From the NCBI GenBank assembly GCA_963576565.1, contig OY755047.1, positions 3,027,501 through 3,091,500 on the forward strand: a stretch of DNA of 64,000 nucleotides, written 5' to 3'. The notes under the pieces are model-generated. The model had not been told where the DNA came from and made no database searches. It saw nothing but the letters and a program-made list of their open reading frames with translations. Shown here piece by piece: positions 21,851 to 33,604 of the stretch. This DNA is from Aspidapion aeneum (Eukaryota > Arthropoda > Insecta > Coleoptera > Brentidae). Position 1 is the stretch's first letter. Each line of letters opens with the position of its first letter. The position numbers and the translations under genes were made by a program.

Positions 21851-22756
21851 ACGCCATGCTAGAAATGAGCGTTTTAGTGGCAAATTCAAATCGGAAATTA
21901 GAAAACTTGATTTTAAATGTAGTCATGATAAAATATACTATTTTAATAATTTTGCGTAGCAAATTAGGGATTTATGTATCATTCTAAACTCTTTTCTAAA
22001 ATTTGTCAAATACGCTATTGAGAGTTTTATGTTATATGCGTGCATATGGGTCAGGTATCTTAATTCTAAAGATTGAGAAACGCGATTTTTCCCAGTGTAC
22101 GTGGTTTGGCGTTTTAAGAAGCGGTGTTTGTTCTCTTTTATCATCAAAAAAGGCGATAAATTGGTGTATAAGTCGCGGGTACCACACCGGTACCCAATCA
22201 AAGGATAAAAGAGGTATTTCCGTTCGACATTTTGACCACACACAACAATCTGTAAAAGATCGTTTTTTATTTGTTATGTCTGCATATTAAAATGTGAAAT
22301 TTATATGGGAAGCTAATTTGTTGCAAAATCGTAATCCTTAATACATTGTGTATACTTTCTTCCTTTGTTTATTTGTTGACTTTCGAAAGAAAAGGGCAGG
22401 CTCTTGAGGAAGTGCCACGGTACAAGTGCCCTACCCTAATTTTCTGCAAAAACACGTTTCTTTTTAATTTTTAAAACATTTTGCATTTGTTTTTAGTTTA
22501 TTAATTATATAGAATTTGGAAACACTGTGCAATTCTATGGATCACACTCCAACTCGATGCGATGCGATGAATGGGCTACCAAAACTCAAAGCAGCGTAGG
22601 ACAGGCTACCCAATGAGCTTGTACCACTTCTCTGTTGGCTCCTTCGAATAGAGATAGATTTTATTAGCAGCCTATTTGAAAAATAAAAGAAATTTTATAC
22701 AAACATATTTATTTAATAACGCGTTCCTGGTAAAAAAATTCATAAAAAAACACCCA
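21851..22756. other. No gene recognised
   Basis: Contains overlapping short open frames at 21938-22290 without known motifs, and a short palindrome GGGTACCACACCGGTACCC near 22178. Nothing else can be supported. Confidence 0.35.
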
Positions 22757-23067
22757 ACCCAAGCCTTAGATTATTTAATATATTTTCTACATATTTGATG
22801 ATAAAACACGAAAAATACCTTAAAATTTGATATCAGGAGGCTTCGGACCCCCCCAAACCCCAAGCAGCGGCGTAGTTGCGAAAAGACATGATGACCTTTT
22901 TTTTTTTTTTGGTCGCAAGTTTTTTGAGGGCGCCCTTTGTAGCTGTGGGCATCCCCCACACATGATGACCTTTTTTTTTGTTTTTTTTTTGGCCGCAGGA
23001 TTTTTGAGAAGCGCCCTTTTTAGCTGTCGGGCCCCCCCCCCAAGACACATTTCTGGGTGCGCCACTG
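22757..23067 (-). mobile_element. hAT miniature element (CGCACCCAGG family)
   Basis: Reverse complement begins CAGTGGCGCACCCAGAAATG at 23067 and shares the GACAGCTAAAAAGGGCGC, poly-A and AAAATTTGATATCAGG-type blocks of 5462-5808. The distal end is eroded, so no target duplication can be read. Confidence 0.7.
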
Positions 23068-23261
23068 TAAGTACTAGTCGCAGTTTTTAGCAACTTTTAG
23101 TTTTGATGCCCAAAGTGCACAAAAAGAACTTTTGAAATCGCTGTGAAAGTTATAGCTATAACTATTACTAATAAGGATGGCGGGTTGGAGAGGGGGAGAG
23201 GCGGGGGGGGGGGGACTAGTAAAATAGTGTGTGAAACAAAAACTGAAAGCTTATGCAAAAA

Positions 23262-23552
23262 CAGTGGCGCACCCAGGAATGTGTCTTAGGGGGGGGTCGG
23301 CTAAAACGGGCGCCTCGAAAAATCGTGCAATCAAAAAAAAAAAGGTATTCGTGTGTTCGCGCGGTCCGACAGCTCAAAAAGACGCCCCTCAAAAATCTTG
23401 CGACCAAAAAAAAAAACAAAAAAGTTTTCTTGTTTTTTGCGGGGGGGGGGGCGAGTCCACATTATGTCAAATTTGAAGCTATTTTTTCTGTTTTATCATG
23501 AAATATGTAGAAAATATGTAAAAAATCTAAGGCTTGGGGGGGGGGGGGCGGT
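23262..23552 (+). mobile_element. hAT miniature element, 3'-truncated
   Basis: Begins CAGTGGCGCACCCAGGAATG and shares all internal blocks with the copy at 22757-23067, which lies close by in the opposite orientation. The far end stops near a G run without a recognisable terminus. Overlapping open frames here are shadows. Confidence 0.65.
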
Positions 23553-24029
23553 CAAAAATAATTTTTGTAATCGCTGTATATTTGATAAAATTATGGGAAT
23601 ATGGTTTTTGAATAGGGTGTGGGAATGTCAGGAGGGGAGACGGGTGGGAGCAGGGAGGACTACAGAGTAACTTCAGCAAATTAGAAGACATTTGCAATGG
23701 GTAATCAAAGGAATTTCAATAAAATCGTCTGAAATATAATTTGTGTGCCTTAAAGTCAATCAATCATGTGATAAAATGGCGTCTGAAGACCGTCATGCTG
23801 TTTCCTGTTTACAAAAATATAACCTATAGCACCCTCGGGGTCAGTAGCAATTCAACGACTCCTTTTTTGTCAAAATCGGTTCAGCCGTTTAGCCTCTAGC
23901 GTGACCAAACCTAGAAATTTACATACATACAACTGTCGAAAATTATTTCGTCGTGCTGCAGTTGGGTAAAAATAGAAATAAAACAAGTGAGATACAAAAC
24001 TGAAAAACAAAAAAAACTAAAGTAACATT

Positions 24030-25425
24030 CGTAGCCCACGAGAAAGACCGGCCCGGGCGCGGAAATATCACGTGACCGTAGGAGTCCCACAAAAAAACGC
24101 CTCACGGCCCGCTGTCATTATAAAACATGTGTGTGTTCAGTTTTGGTATGTTTCTTTACGTCGATTTTTTTTTAATTCGGTCACAAATTTTATGTGAATT
24201 TTATCAAAGTTATTAAAATAACGCAGCCCACGAAAAAGACTGTAGTGGGCTGCGTTAAAATAATTAATGGCTAATGAGTAAATTATAATGAAAATACCTA
24301 TAAGATCAACAATGCGGCGAACGTGTAAATAGTGTTGTTCCTTGTCGGGCCAACTATAAAACTGAAACCTAATATGTTGCAAACGGGAAAGAAGTAGTAA
24401 AAGATAAGATCTTGGATAAGATTGATCAAGTAATAGACATCCTTAGTGACATTTTCGATAGTGAGAGTGAAAAATGTGTTCAGTTGTCATTTCTTATTGA
24501 ACAATTAGGTCTCTTGAAAAGGTAACCTGAGAATCGAAGATATCGTGGATACATTTTAATGTTGGCTTCATCTTTGTTTATCCAGTTATCTAGTGCATAC
24601 ACGTCAATTTACAATTCTAAGGTAATATGTCTTCCGCACCCTCGCAATATTAAAAAACTGATTTGTAAAATATTGTTAACAGATAGTAATCTCTCTGGTA
24701 GTGTGAAATATTTAAAAAGTAAGATACAGCTTTTAAAAGAATATGAGTTGGTAGTTAACTTACACTTTATTGAAATAGATATTAAACTTTGTGCTGGGTA
24801 ATTTTTCAAAAAATTATTGACGACCACTACATTCAGTTCATTGAATGGGAAAACCATCTCACTTATTCACAAAATCACTTGTTTCTTTTTAATAAATTAT
24901 TGTGAAATGTTTTATGTTGAAAATTTTTCTTCAGATAACTCTAGCGAGTGTTTTTGTGGAGAAAAACTATTGTCAAAACTTGAAAAAACTAGTTTAAGGG
25001 CATGTAAAGTTTTTTTAAATAATTTTATTAAAAAGCACAATGATTTAGTGTCTGCTAATAAATCTTTGAATAAAAACTCAAAGATGATGACAGTCAAAGA
25101 AAAATTAAAAAACTAAAAGCTTAGGTTTGATATGTCCAATTTTGAAAGACTTGTATAGATTTGAAGTTACTAACGATATTATGTACCTAATATATGTACC
25201 TGAAGATATTAGAGTGCAAATTTTGTATAATTTTTTATTTTATAGATTCAGTTCTTTTATTTATAATAAACACAAAATTTATAAAAGAACAAAATTTTTT
25301 TGTTAATTTATTTAAATTGTGTAATAATATATTAAGCAATACAATAAGAATCCCGGGACTCCTAAGATCACGTGACCGCCGACTTGCTTATAACGCGCCA
25401 TGGCTGGTCTTTATCGTTGGCTGCG
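24030..25425 (+). mobile_element. P-like (THAP9-type) element remnant
   Basis: Left end CGTAGCCCACGAGAAAGACC and the reverse complement of the right end (CGCAGCCAACGATAAAGACC) form an inverted pair, continued inside by TCACGTGA and GGAGTCC. Flanking AGTAACATT and AGTAATATT nearly match, fitting the 8-bp duplications of P elements. A second copy of the end motif lies at 24222 as part of a hairpin (24221-24255). The interior encodes P-type transposase fragments. Confidence 0.55.
24380..25116 (+). pseudogene. P-element-like transposase fragments
   Basis: The frame 24559-24801 contains VICLPHPRNIKKLI and LKEYELVVNLHFIEIDIKL, matching the block preceding the catalytic core in P/THAP9-type transposases (LPHP-x-T/N-I-x-K-L, then a helix, then DEI-x-K). 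The next frame, to 25116, has LLSKLEKTSLRACKVFLNNF, resembling the C-terminal end of the same family. The catalytic middle is deleted and the frames are broken, so it is non-functional. Confidence 0.5.
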
Positions 25426-25920
25426 AGTAATATTATAACATATTGCGTAATGCAAGGCAAAACTCGTAGAGAGATCAAAATAGCGGAAAATAATTTTAAG
25501 AGGCAGAAATTTACCAGTTTTTATGTAAGCCGAAGAAAATGAGGACATTTGTATTTGAAATTAAAAAAAAAAGAGATAAAAGAATAGCTTGTAAAACGAA
25601 GTTAACACCTTGTCTTGTGACTTTTGTATCCCTCTGGTCCGGTACGGTACGACACACAAAGTTTATCGCACAGCACGATCTGGGTACTGCCAAGTGCGGA
25701 ATGCAAGAAAACCACGCTAGTGTCAACCGTCACAGGGAATACCTTTGTTTGTTGAGGTATTATTCTTTTTGTTTAAGTGTTAATAATTCACTTAAGCTGA
25801 CCAGCCGTCTACACCGCCTTGCACTAAAAAGAAAATAAATAAAAATAAATCCATATGCAATTGCCGCGTTTATCTTTTGTTGTTTTTGAGCTACTCAGTT
25901 TTTATTAAAAAATTTTTAAA
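25426..25920. other. Non-repetitive stretch with an unrecognised frame
   Basis: An open frame at 25539-25838 (99 codons) lies in slightly GC-richer sequence but shows no motif, signal peptide or splice context that I can defend. Confidence 0.2.
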
Positions 25921-26094
25921 AAATGGAGTTTTTGTTTCTCTCATATTTTTCCGTGGTTAGCTTGAAAGCTTAACAACACGGGGGTCCAAGATCTAATGGG
26001 CACCTAATAAGTGTTGACAGTTAACTGTTTCGTCCTTTTCGTCAGAACACTGCTTGGTTAATGTGACACTCTTGCGAAATTAATTAAACGGTTT
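25921..26094. repeat. 180-bp interspersed repeat X, copy 2
   Basis: Matches 8531-8707 from GGAGTTTTTGTTTCTCTCAT to CTTGCGAAATTAATTAAACG with a short deletion near 26040. There is no coding content. Confidence 0.75.
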
Positions 26095-26581
26095 GGCCTA
26101 ATTTTACAAACGGGTGTATATGAAAAAAAGTTTATGATATGCGCAACTTTGATATTTTACTGAAACCAACTCACCAATATACGCCCGAGGTTATATTTCT
26201 CATATCACTGACGAATCTTAGAATTACATATACGCCACATTGTAAGTTGAAAGAGCAACGTATTTGACCCATAAAAAACCGATAAAAAATAAAAATGATT
26301 TTGGTAAATTTCCAAAAAACCAGCTTGCATTTTTCCATTTTTTTCCAAGTTTCAGGATTTTTTCACCTAGTTTGGAGTCTGCTTTTATAGTTGGCAGCCA
26401 CCATTCGTTTACACAGGGCAGAATATTTTAAAATTTTATAAACTTTATTGTCTGTAACATCTTTTAAGAACGCAGTCAAAAAATTAGAATTGATGAAGTC
26501 GTATTTCAAAATAATAGCAAAAATTAGAACTAAACATCGTTTTGAATAAAGGCTTTTCTAGATTATTTTTAAAAAATAATA

Positions 26582-27165
26582 CAGTGAAACCTCCTATAAG
26601 CGGACACTCACGGTGGTTTGGTCGAGTTTGTCCGCTTATTGGAGGTGTCCGCTTAAGAGAGAGAACTGATCAATGTTAATATAGAATTTCCGCTGCTTGA
26701 GTTTTTCCGATATTAAATTTTTCAGCGATCTTTCGTGCGGATAGATGTTCCTTTTCCGAAACGTTAACAACTTCCATTTTTTCACGTGAACTAAGAAGTT
26801 TTTTACTAGGCGCCATTTCAAAGAGATCTATTACTACCCAACACAACAATAAAAATGAAACACAGCAGTCCCGCCGAATAAAATATGTTGTAAATACGAC
26901 AGAAGTTTTTAGTCTGGGCATTAAAACGGAAAGAGGTAATTCCCCGGCTGCAGAGTGCGTTGTTGCCAACATACTACATAATATTTATGCTCATGTCCTG
27001 CAGGGCTCCGTCCCGTTGTCCGTGGGAGGTTTCTAAATTTTTTAAACAAAAAAAATTGTCCGCGTCCGGTTATTAGAGTGTCCAGTTAAAGCTTGACTCC
27101 AACAAATTTGTCCGCCTAAAGGGAGTGTCCGCTTAATAGAGGTGTCCGAAGGAGAGGTTTCACTG
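26582..27165 (-). mobile_element. pogo/Tigger-like miniature element, copy 3
   Basis: Termini CAGTGAAACCTCCTATAAG and GAGAGGTTTCACTG with TA at both flanks. The minus strand at 26816-26676 encodes MAPSKKLLSSREKMEVVNVS and KIAEKFNIGKTQAAEI, a better-preserved version of the CENP-B-type HTH stub at 16860. The rest of the transposase is deleted. Confidence 0.85.
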
Positions 27166-27690
27166 TATTACAATTTTAAATCATAATTGGCAGACTATTT
27201 CTCTTGGTTAATCCAGTTTTCATCCACTTTTCGAACAAAACCCTATTAACTCTTATATTTAATTCAAAATAGTTTTACCAGAAACGAGTATAATCCTTGT
27301 AAACTTTTCATAAGTAGGCACTTAAAATGGTTCACGAAAAGCTACCGGGAAAAATCTAAATGTCAAAATTTCCGGCCCCTTTTTTAAACCCCTATAATAA
27401 TAAAATTCCATTCTCAATGACCGAGAAAATCAATAAGAGGTGCGAGCGGTTAACTAAAAAGGTGTTAGACAATTTATGGTCCGGTTAGGGGTGCTAAATT
27501 TTTCTACTCTTCAGGGACCCCCTCGAGGGCCACCTTTAAACGCCAGATTAACGAGCTTAACAAAACATGACAATTAATATCTAGATTTCGACACTGGAGA
27601 ATGAGTATTTTATGAAAAGTTAGACATATATTTGGTTCCTAGATATTTTAAAATTTTTTAATCAAAAACGATTTTTTTTAAAATGTACAG
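27166..27690. other. No gene recognised
   Basis: AT-rich; no repeats or ORFs of note. Confidence 0.4.
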
Positions 27691-28262
27691 TTATACAAAC
27701 ATCCAATCATAGTTAGAAACACAGTCAATGATACAATAATACCATGACGCAAATATTACAATCATACAATTATAAAATTATACAATCATGAAGTCATAAA
27801 ATCATAAACCACGCAAATACATATATACAAAAATACAAATACAATCACACTAAAATAATCATACCACAATAAATGGTTAGTTTACTATTATACCATCATA
27901 AAATCGTCCAAACGTACAATTAATAAACCATACAATCATGCCATCAAAAGTAATAAAAACATCAAACAATTAAAATTAAAAAAAATTAAAGTAAAAAAAT
28001 TCGATTAAAAATCAAGACAAAGCATTTAAAAATAAAAAAATCACAAAATAGAAAATTAATACATCAAAAAATCATGAGATTATAAGTCAAAAACTGAATC
28101 AATCATAAAGTCGTAAAATCGTACAAACTTACAATTATCAAACAAAGCATAAAATCATAATAAAGCATAAAAACAAAAAATCAAAATATTCAAAATTCAA
28201 AGAATCTAAATATTAAAAAAAAATAAAAATTCAAAAACACAAAAATCAGAAAATCAAAAAAT
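27690..28262. repeat. Degenerate ATCATAAAA/CATACAAT repeat
   Basis: A-rich sequence made of variants of ACAATCATA, AAAATCATA and TCAAAAAA grades into the perfect 8-bp satellite that follows. Similar text resumes at 29225-29310 on the far side, so the satellite appears to have expanded within an older, degenerate microsatellite. Confidence 0.7.
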
Positions 28263-28270
28263 GAAAAAAT

Positions 28271-29224
28271 GAAAAATTCAAAAATTCAAAAATTCAAAAA
28301 TTCAAAAATTCAAAAATTCAAAAATTCAAAAATTCAAAAATTCAAAAATTCAAAAATTCAAAAATTCAAAAATTCAAAAATTCAAAAATTCAAAAATTCA
28401 AAAATTCAAAAATTCAAAAATTCAAAAATTCAAAAATTCAAAAATTCAAAAATTCAAAAATTCAAAAATTCAAAAATTCAAAAATTCAAAAATTCAAAAA
28501 TTCAAAAATTCAAAAATTCAAAAATTCAAAAATTCAAAAATTCAAAAATTCAAAAATTCAAAAATTCAAAAATTCAAAAATTCAAAAATTCAAAAATTCA
28601 AAAATTCAAAAATTCAAAAATTCAAAAATTCAAAAATTCAAAAATTCAAAAATTCAAAAATTCAAAAATTCAAAAATTCAAAAATTCAAAAATTCAAAAA
28701 TTCAAAAATTCAAAAATTCAAAAATTCAAAAATTCAAAAATTCAAAAATTCAAAAATTCAAAAATTCAAAAATTCAAAAATTCAAAAATTCAAAAATTCA
28801 AAAATTCAAAAATTCAAAAATTCAAAAATTCAAAAATTCAAAAATTCAAAAATTCAAAAATTCAAAAATTCAAAAATTCAAAAATTCAAAAATTCAAAAA
28901 TTCAAAAATTCAAAAATTCAAAAATTCAAAAATTCAAAAATTCAAAAATTCAAAAATTCAAAAATTCAAAAATTCAAAAATTCAAAAATTCAAAAATTCA
29001 AAAATTCAAAAATTCAAAAATTCAAAAATTCAAAAATTCAAAAATTCAAAAATTCAAAAATTCAAAAATTCAAAAATTTTAAAATTTTAAAATTCAAAAA
29101 TTCAAAAATTCAAAAATTCAAAAATTCAAAAATTCAAAAATTCAAAAATTCAAAAATTCAAAAATTCAAAAATTCAAAAATTCAAAAATTCAAAAATTCA
29201 AAAATTCAAAAATTCAAAAATTCA
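28271..29224. repeat. 8-bp satellite (TTCAAAAA)n
   Basis: About 119 units of TTCAAAAA are essentially identical, interrupted only at about 29077-29093 by AAAATTTT-type units. Because 8 is not a multiple of 3, all three plus-strand frames read the same 8-residue cycle (KNSKIQKF) without a stop, producing a 273-codon open frame that is an artefact. The homogeneity implies very recent expansion or active homogenisation; assembly collapse or extension is also possible. Confidence 0.95.
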
Positions 29225-29394
29225 CAAATTCAAATATATGCAATCGTACAGTCATACAATCTTACTTACAAACATACATTCATACTCGTATAATCATAAA
29301 ATTTTACAATCATACTAATGTACAAATATTTATTAATGACAGCATGCATTTTGACAATAATTATTAAAAATACAAATCTAATAAATAATGTCAA

Positions 29395-29946
29395 AGTTAC
29401 AAACGGCAACGGCTCATATAAAGTGATCAATCTCCGGCAATTTCGCAGTTGGTCCAGCACATGCACACCCAGAATAGAAAGAATACCCTCGAGAATGGCA
29501 CGCCAGGTGACCCAAAAGGTATTCTTTCACACAGAGCGCAAAGGATACGGTCATAAACAGCTTCTTTTCATTGTCAAAAATTAGCGGTGGCGTCTGTTTG
29601 ATGTTACATGTCTGGAGGCCTCTATGGACCTCTATGGGGCTCGATTTCTTCTAGATTTTCTCTATTTTCGCTTCCTCCTGGTCCGGTACCTGCGAAGAAA
29701 GGCCTGTGGACTTGTTGAGTAAAGTGTGGTGGTGGTAGCTCGCGGGACGTAGGCATTGGCATCAGCTGTGAGCAACGGGTTATGTGATGGGGTGAGTTTT
29801 TGTGTTTTATTGCCAAATTTTTAAAATTTTCTGAGGTCCTTTATTGTCTTTTTGTTGCGATTGACAAGGCTAGAATACCGTTCAAGTGTTTAATGATAAA
29901 CTCTAAAGAAAATTACAAGACAGAGCCCAGAGGTTTCACATTTTGA
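29395..29946. other. GC-richer unique segment, possible exon remnant
   Basis: After the satellite, composition becomes more balanced. On the minus strand a 64-codon frame (29622-29816, with PTSRELPPPHFTQQVHRPFF) follows a TTGCTCACAG acceptor-like site, but no matching donor or partner exon is evident. I cannot assign a function. Confidence 0.2.
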
Positions 29947-31338
29947 CAGTAGCGGCTGCTACAAGGAGGGGAAAGGGGCAGTGCCCTTCCAAAACTAGAC
30001 AACAAACAGTATTCTTTGATTTACTAAAAAAAAAGTTAAATTTTCCCTTACGACATCTCTAGTTCTGTTTTTTTAGTCTGTGGTTAACTGGGTAAACATT
30101 TTAGCGTAAATAATTACAAGCCGGCAGCACCGCGCGGGGCTAGGTTTTAAATTCACTCGTTTTTCAGCGGGGTTTGGGTGGATGTTCTCGAGCGGGGGCG
30201 GGAGGAATGTGTGTTTTGGTTGAAGTCGGCCATCATCATCGTGTGAAAACGTCCGTTGCCCTTCTACACGTTGCCGGTTCTATCCTTAGTGAAGACGTAT
30301 GAGTTCGTTTTGATTTGGGGTATGTCAGCAGTAAAAAGCATTGCCTGTCGCGTGTTATTGTTTGTTTTTCTTATCGTTTGTTTATAAAATGGAAATAAAT
30401 AACGTCGATTACATAATTAACTGTGCAAATTTAAATACGTTGACATATGAACTTAGATTACAAATAAAATATTTAGGGCCACATAGACCGGACCTGAAAA
30501 TCCTAAAATTACCCAAAATTTTAGTGCAAGTAATAAAAAATTATACGATGCTGAAAACTGGTTGTCCCCTTGTGAAAAACGAAATGCTTTTTTTTGCTTT
30601 ATTTGTCTTAATATGAAGAATCCACGAAGTGATCCTGCGTGGGTGACAAAAGGAATACAAGTACTTTAGTGCAAAAAAGACACAAAGTAAGTGCTACTTA
30701 TTTAAATAGCCACATAGATTTTTCGATACTAGGCAAGACTGATATTAGGCGCCAATTCAATAGTGTCTATAGGCAAAATAGACATATACATACTTAGTAG
30801 GTTAATAGACTGTTTAAAATTCTGTGGGATTTTTGAGGTTGCTCTACAGGGCCATAATTACTCTAAAACTGGTGCTAATCCGAGTTTATTTATAAAAAAA
30901 TAAACTAAAAACTACACCAAGTAGCTGCTTGTTTGTAAAATTCTAAACTAAAATTGTTTAAACAAAAAAGTTTCACAGGCAAGACCTCAGAGGTAAAGGT
31001 AGCTACGGGGACGCGTTTCTGCCTCATTAGACTTCATTCACCCGAGCATAACCATAAAATGGAAGGAGATGAAATGATGATGTGGGCAACTGAAAAAGAA
31101 ATATGAAACATGGTGTTCACTGAGGAGAGACCAACTGTCAATTTGCAGCTTCGGTCAGGGTTGCCTCGGTTTTGAGGCTAATTTTGACGTCGCGACGGAG
31201 ACAGATATAATCTGCTCCCAGAAAACAGCCTGAGCCCTGGATTTTTTTAAATTTGAAGGAAGTTCACGAGGTATAAAGTGATAGATAAGTTTTTTTATCT
31301 CCTTTTCCATGCAATATAAATTTCTGCTGCCACTGCAT
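29947..31338 (+). mobile_element. hAT element, ZMYM1-like, deleted copy 2
   Basis: Left end CAGTAGCGGCTGCTAC. The body aligns with copies 1 and 3 through the LRGH-proximal text GGTTGCTCTACAGGGCCAT (about 30838). Downstream, an unrelated segment (about 30962-31285) appears inserted, after which GTTTTTTTATCTCCTTTTCC and an end-like CTGCCACTG (31338) resume the family. Flanking octamers match only in part, so the right boundary is provisional. Confidence 0.6.
30389..30616 (+). pseudogene. ZMYM1/hAT-like transposase N-terminus, degraded
   Basis: Starts MEINNVDYIINCANLNTLTY, as in the copy at 32092, and keeps RLQIKYLGPHRPDLKILK. It then loses frame where copy 3 continues into the zinc-finger block (frameshift near 30560). 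The TTF cysteines are out of frame, so it is inactive. Confidence 0.65.
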
Positions 31339-31646
31339 ATTCTCTACCCAAAACTATATGGCTAGCATTTTATCGTCAGTCTAACTTCCCCCTGCCCTCT
31401 TAATGCGTTGATAGGCCTTGTTCCTTTGCAGGTACCGCTCGGCCTCTAATATTTACTAGTGTACCCATTGTTGACATGTTGCCCATTGAATTGACAACTC
31501 TATTCATTCGAAGCGCTCTATTCTGCAAAGAGGCTCTTTTCATTCAGGGTGTGGGTGTTAGGTGTGCGTTTTTCGGGGGCCATTCATTTGGACCTACCAC
31601 GCGCGCTTCTACAATTGTGTTAATTAACCGGGAGGCAATGTATCTG

Positions 31647-32690
31647 CAGTGGCGGCGGCTACAGGGAGGGCAACGGAGCAGTGCCCTCCCAAAACTAGAC
31701 AAAAACCAGTATTTTTAATTGATTTATTTAAAAAAAGTTAAATCTCTCCTTACGACATGTCTAGTTCTTTTTTTTTAGTCTGTGGTTAACTGGGTAAACA
31801 TTTTAGCGTAAATAATTACAAGCCGGCAGCACCGCGCGGGGCAAGGTTTCAATTTCACCCATTTTTTAGCAGTGTATGGGTGGCTGTTCTCGAGCGGGGC
31901 GGGAGGAATGTTTGTTTTAGTTGATGTCGGCCATATTCATCGTGTCAAACCGTTTGTTGCCCTTGCTACGTGTTGCTGGTTTTATCCTTAGTGAAGACGT
32001 ATGAGTTTGTTTTGATTTGGGGTACGTCAGGGTCAGTAGGTAAAAGCCTTGCACGTCGCGTGTCCATTGTTTGTTTTTGTTTGTTTTCAAAATGGAAATA
32101 AATACCGTCGATTATATAATTAACTGTGCAAATTTAAATACGTTGACATATGAACTTCGATTACAAATAAAATCTTTAGTGCCACATAAACCGGACCTAA
32201 AAATCCTAAAAATTAACCAAAATTTTAGTGCAAGTAATAAAAAACTATACGATGCTGAAAACTGGTTGAGCAGTTATGAAAAACGAAATGCGTTTTTTTG
32301 CTTTATTTGTCTTATTATGAACAATCCACGAAGTGATCCTGCTTGGGTGACAAAAGGAATGTTTGATATCAAGCACTTTAGCAAAATGTTAAAGACACAA
32401 AGTAAGTGCTATTTATTTAAATAACCACATAGAATTTTCAATGCTGGGCAAGATTGATATTAGGTGCCAATTGAATACTGCCTATAGGCAAAACATTACC
32501 GAACATAATGAAAATGTGGTAAAAAATAGACATATACTTAGTAGGTTAACAGACTGTTTTGGATTTTTGAGGTTGCTCTACGGGGCCATGATAAAATTGT
32601 TTAGGTGAGTTTTTTTATTTTCTTTTCCATGCAATATAAATTTTTGTCCCCCCCCCAAATTATAACGTCACCATCCGCTGCTGTTCAGTT
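31647..32690 (+). mobile_element. hAT element, ZMYM1-like, deleted copy 3
   Basis: Left end CAGTGGCGGCGGCTACAGGG. The interior matches copy 1 down to a C run and AATTATAACGTCACC, where copy 1 has its complete terminus. Octamers at the two edges (TGTATCTG; TTCAGTTC) do not match, so the right edge may be rearranged. It holds the uninterrupted target site for the Jockey end found in copy 1. Confidence 0.65.
32092..32424 (+). pseudogene. ZMYM1/hAT-like transposase N-terminal exon (TTF zinc finger)
   Basis: An uninterrupted frame from MEINTVDYI runs through WLSSYEKRNAFFCFICLIMN and DPAWVTKGMFDIKHFSKML. This is the TTF-type zinc-finger pattern (W-L-x-Y/S, then FCF-x-C, then W-x-x-G-F/M-x-x-x-K) at the start of ZMYM1-like hAT proteins. 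ACAAAGTAAGT at about 32397 looks like a splice donor; reading on runs into a stop at 32424. Post-zinc-finger text similar to copy 1 lies at 32430-32590 in broken frames. The dimerisation and catalytic regions are absent. Confidence 0.6.
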
Positions 32691-33002
32691 CAAACCGGGC
32701 GGTTTATCTGAATTATCACTCTGTACAATATCAAAATTTTATAAAGCCGAAACTTCCTGAAAGATACGTAAACATCAACAATTCTAAAAATAACCAATAC
32801 TACACACGACTGAAACTATAATTAGATAATAATCATAACAATAACATTGTAATATTTTACGTCAAATATGGATGCTGTGAGAACAAGATTGAACTGAGAT
32901 ATTTTTTGTAAAAACAAACAAATTAAATATACAATATAAACCTTTACGTAAGACGTACGTCACAATCACAATACTCCTGCTAACGCATAAATTTAGAATA
33001 CT

Positions 33003-33290
33003 TAATATATAGGCGCACCCAGGAGGGTTGCCCCAAGCCTAAGGTTTTTTTAAAATATTTTCCACATACAGTAGAACGTCTATAACTCAAACCTGAAGGG
33101 ACAACCAAAACAGTTCGAGTTATGGAGAGTTCGAGTTCTATAACTCGAGTTACATAGGTTAAAATACATGTAAAAAGTGCAGGGACCGCTTAAAAGGTTC
33201 GAGTTATAGAGGGGTTCGAGTTATAGAGGTTCGAGTTAGAGAGGTTCGACTGTATTTCATGAATAAAAAGATAAAATAGCTTAAAATACG
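33003..33290 (+). mobile_element. hAT miniature fragment carrying a pogo miniature
   Basis: GGCGCACCCAGGAGGGTTGC and later ATAGCTTAAAATACGACA match the 5' part of the 5462-5808 family. A separate miniature (33069-33252) splits it. In the copy at 5462 the same site reads TTCTACATATTTGATG without interruption, confirming a TA target. Confidence 0.7.
33069..33252. mobile_element. pogo-type miniature element (GTTCGAGTTATAGAG family)
   Basis: CAGTAGAACGTCTATAACTC and the mirrored GAGGTTCGACTG end are flanked by TA on both sides. Internal copies of GTTCGAGTTATAGAGG repeat four times. There is no coding content; length and ends fit Tc1/mariner/pogo miniature elements. Confidence 0.8.
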
Positions 33291-33309
33291 ACAACATAGT
33301 GAGAAAACT

Positions 33310-33462
33310 GTAGCAAGAAGCGCCATCTACCGAGTAGTCCCATAAGGACGAAACAGTTAACTGTCAACACTTATTAGGTGTCCATTATATCTTGGACCCC
33401 CGTGAGGTTAAGCTTTCAAGCTACCCACGGAAAAATATGAGAGAAACAAAAACTCCTTTTTA
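33310..33462 (-). repeat. 180-bp interspersed repeat X, copy 3
   Basis: Reverse complement of the family from AAAAGGAGTTTTTGTTTCTC to TCGTCCTTATGGGACT, truncated at about 33337 relative to copy 1. Confidence 0.75.
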
Positions 33463-33604
33463 CTCGATTGGACACGAAATTTGTTTGATTTTTAAATTCA
33501 CAGGTACTAAATTTCACGTTTATTAGTATTATTTGGCTAAAAACTTCTGCTGATTGACGCTTACGTGTCTTGATGGCGGGTAAAAACGCAATAAAACTTT
33601 TCCG

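Noticed and set aside
28269..29090. 273-codon open frame of KNSKIQKF repeats
   Set aside because: It is a direct translation of the 8-bp satellite; any frame is open, and there is no non-repetitive coding part.
29622..29816. Host exon encoding a Pro-rich peptide
   Set aside because: Only one plausible acceptor, no donor or partner exon, and composition alone is too weak to call a gene.
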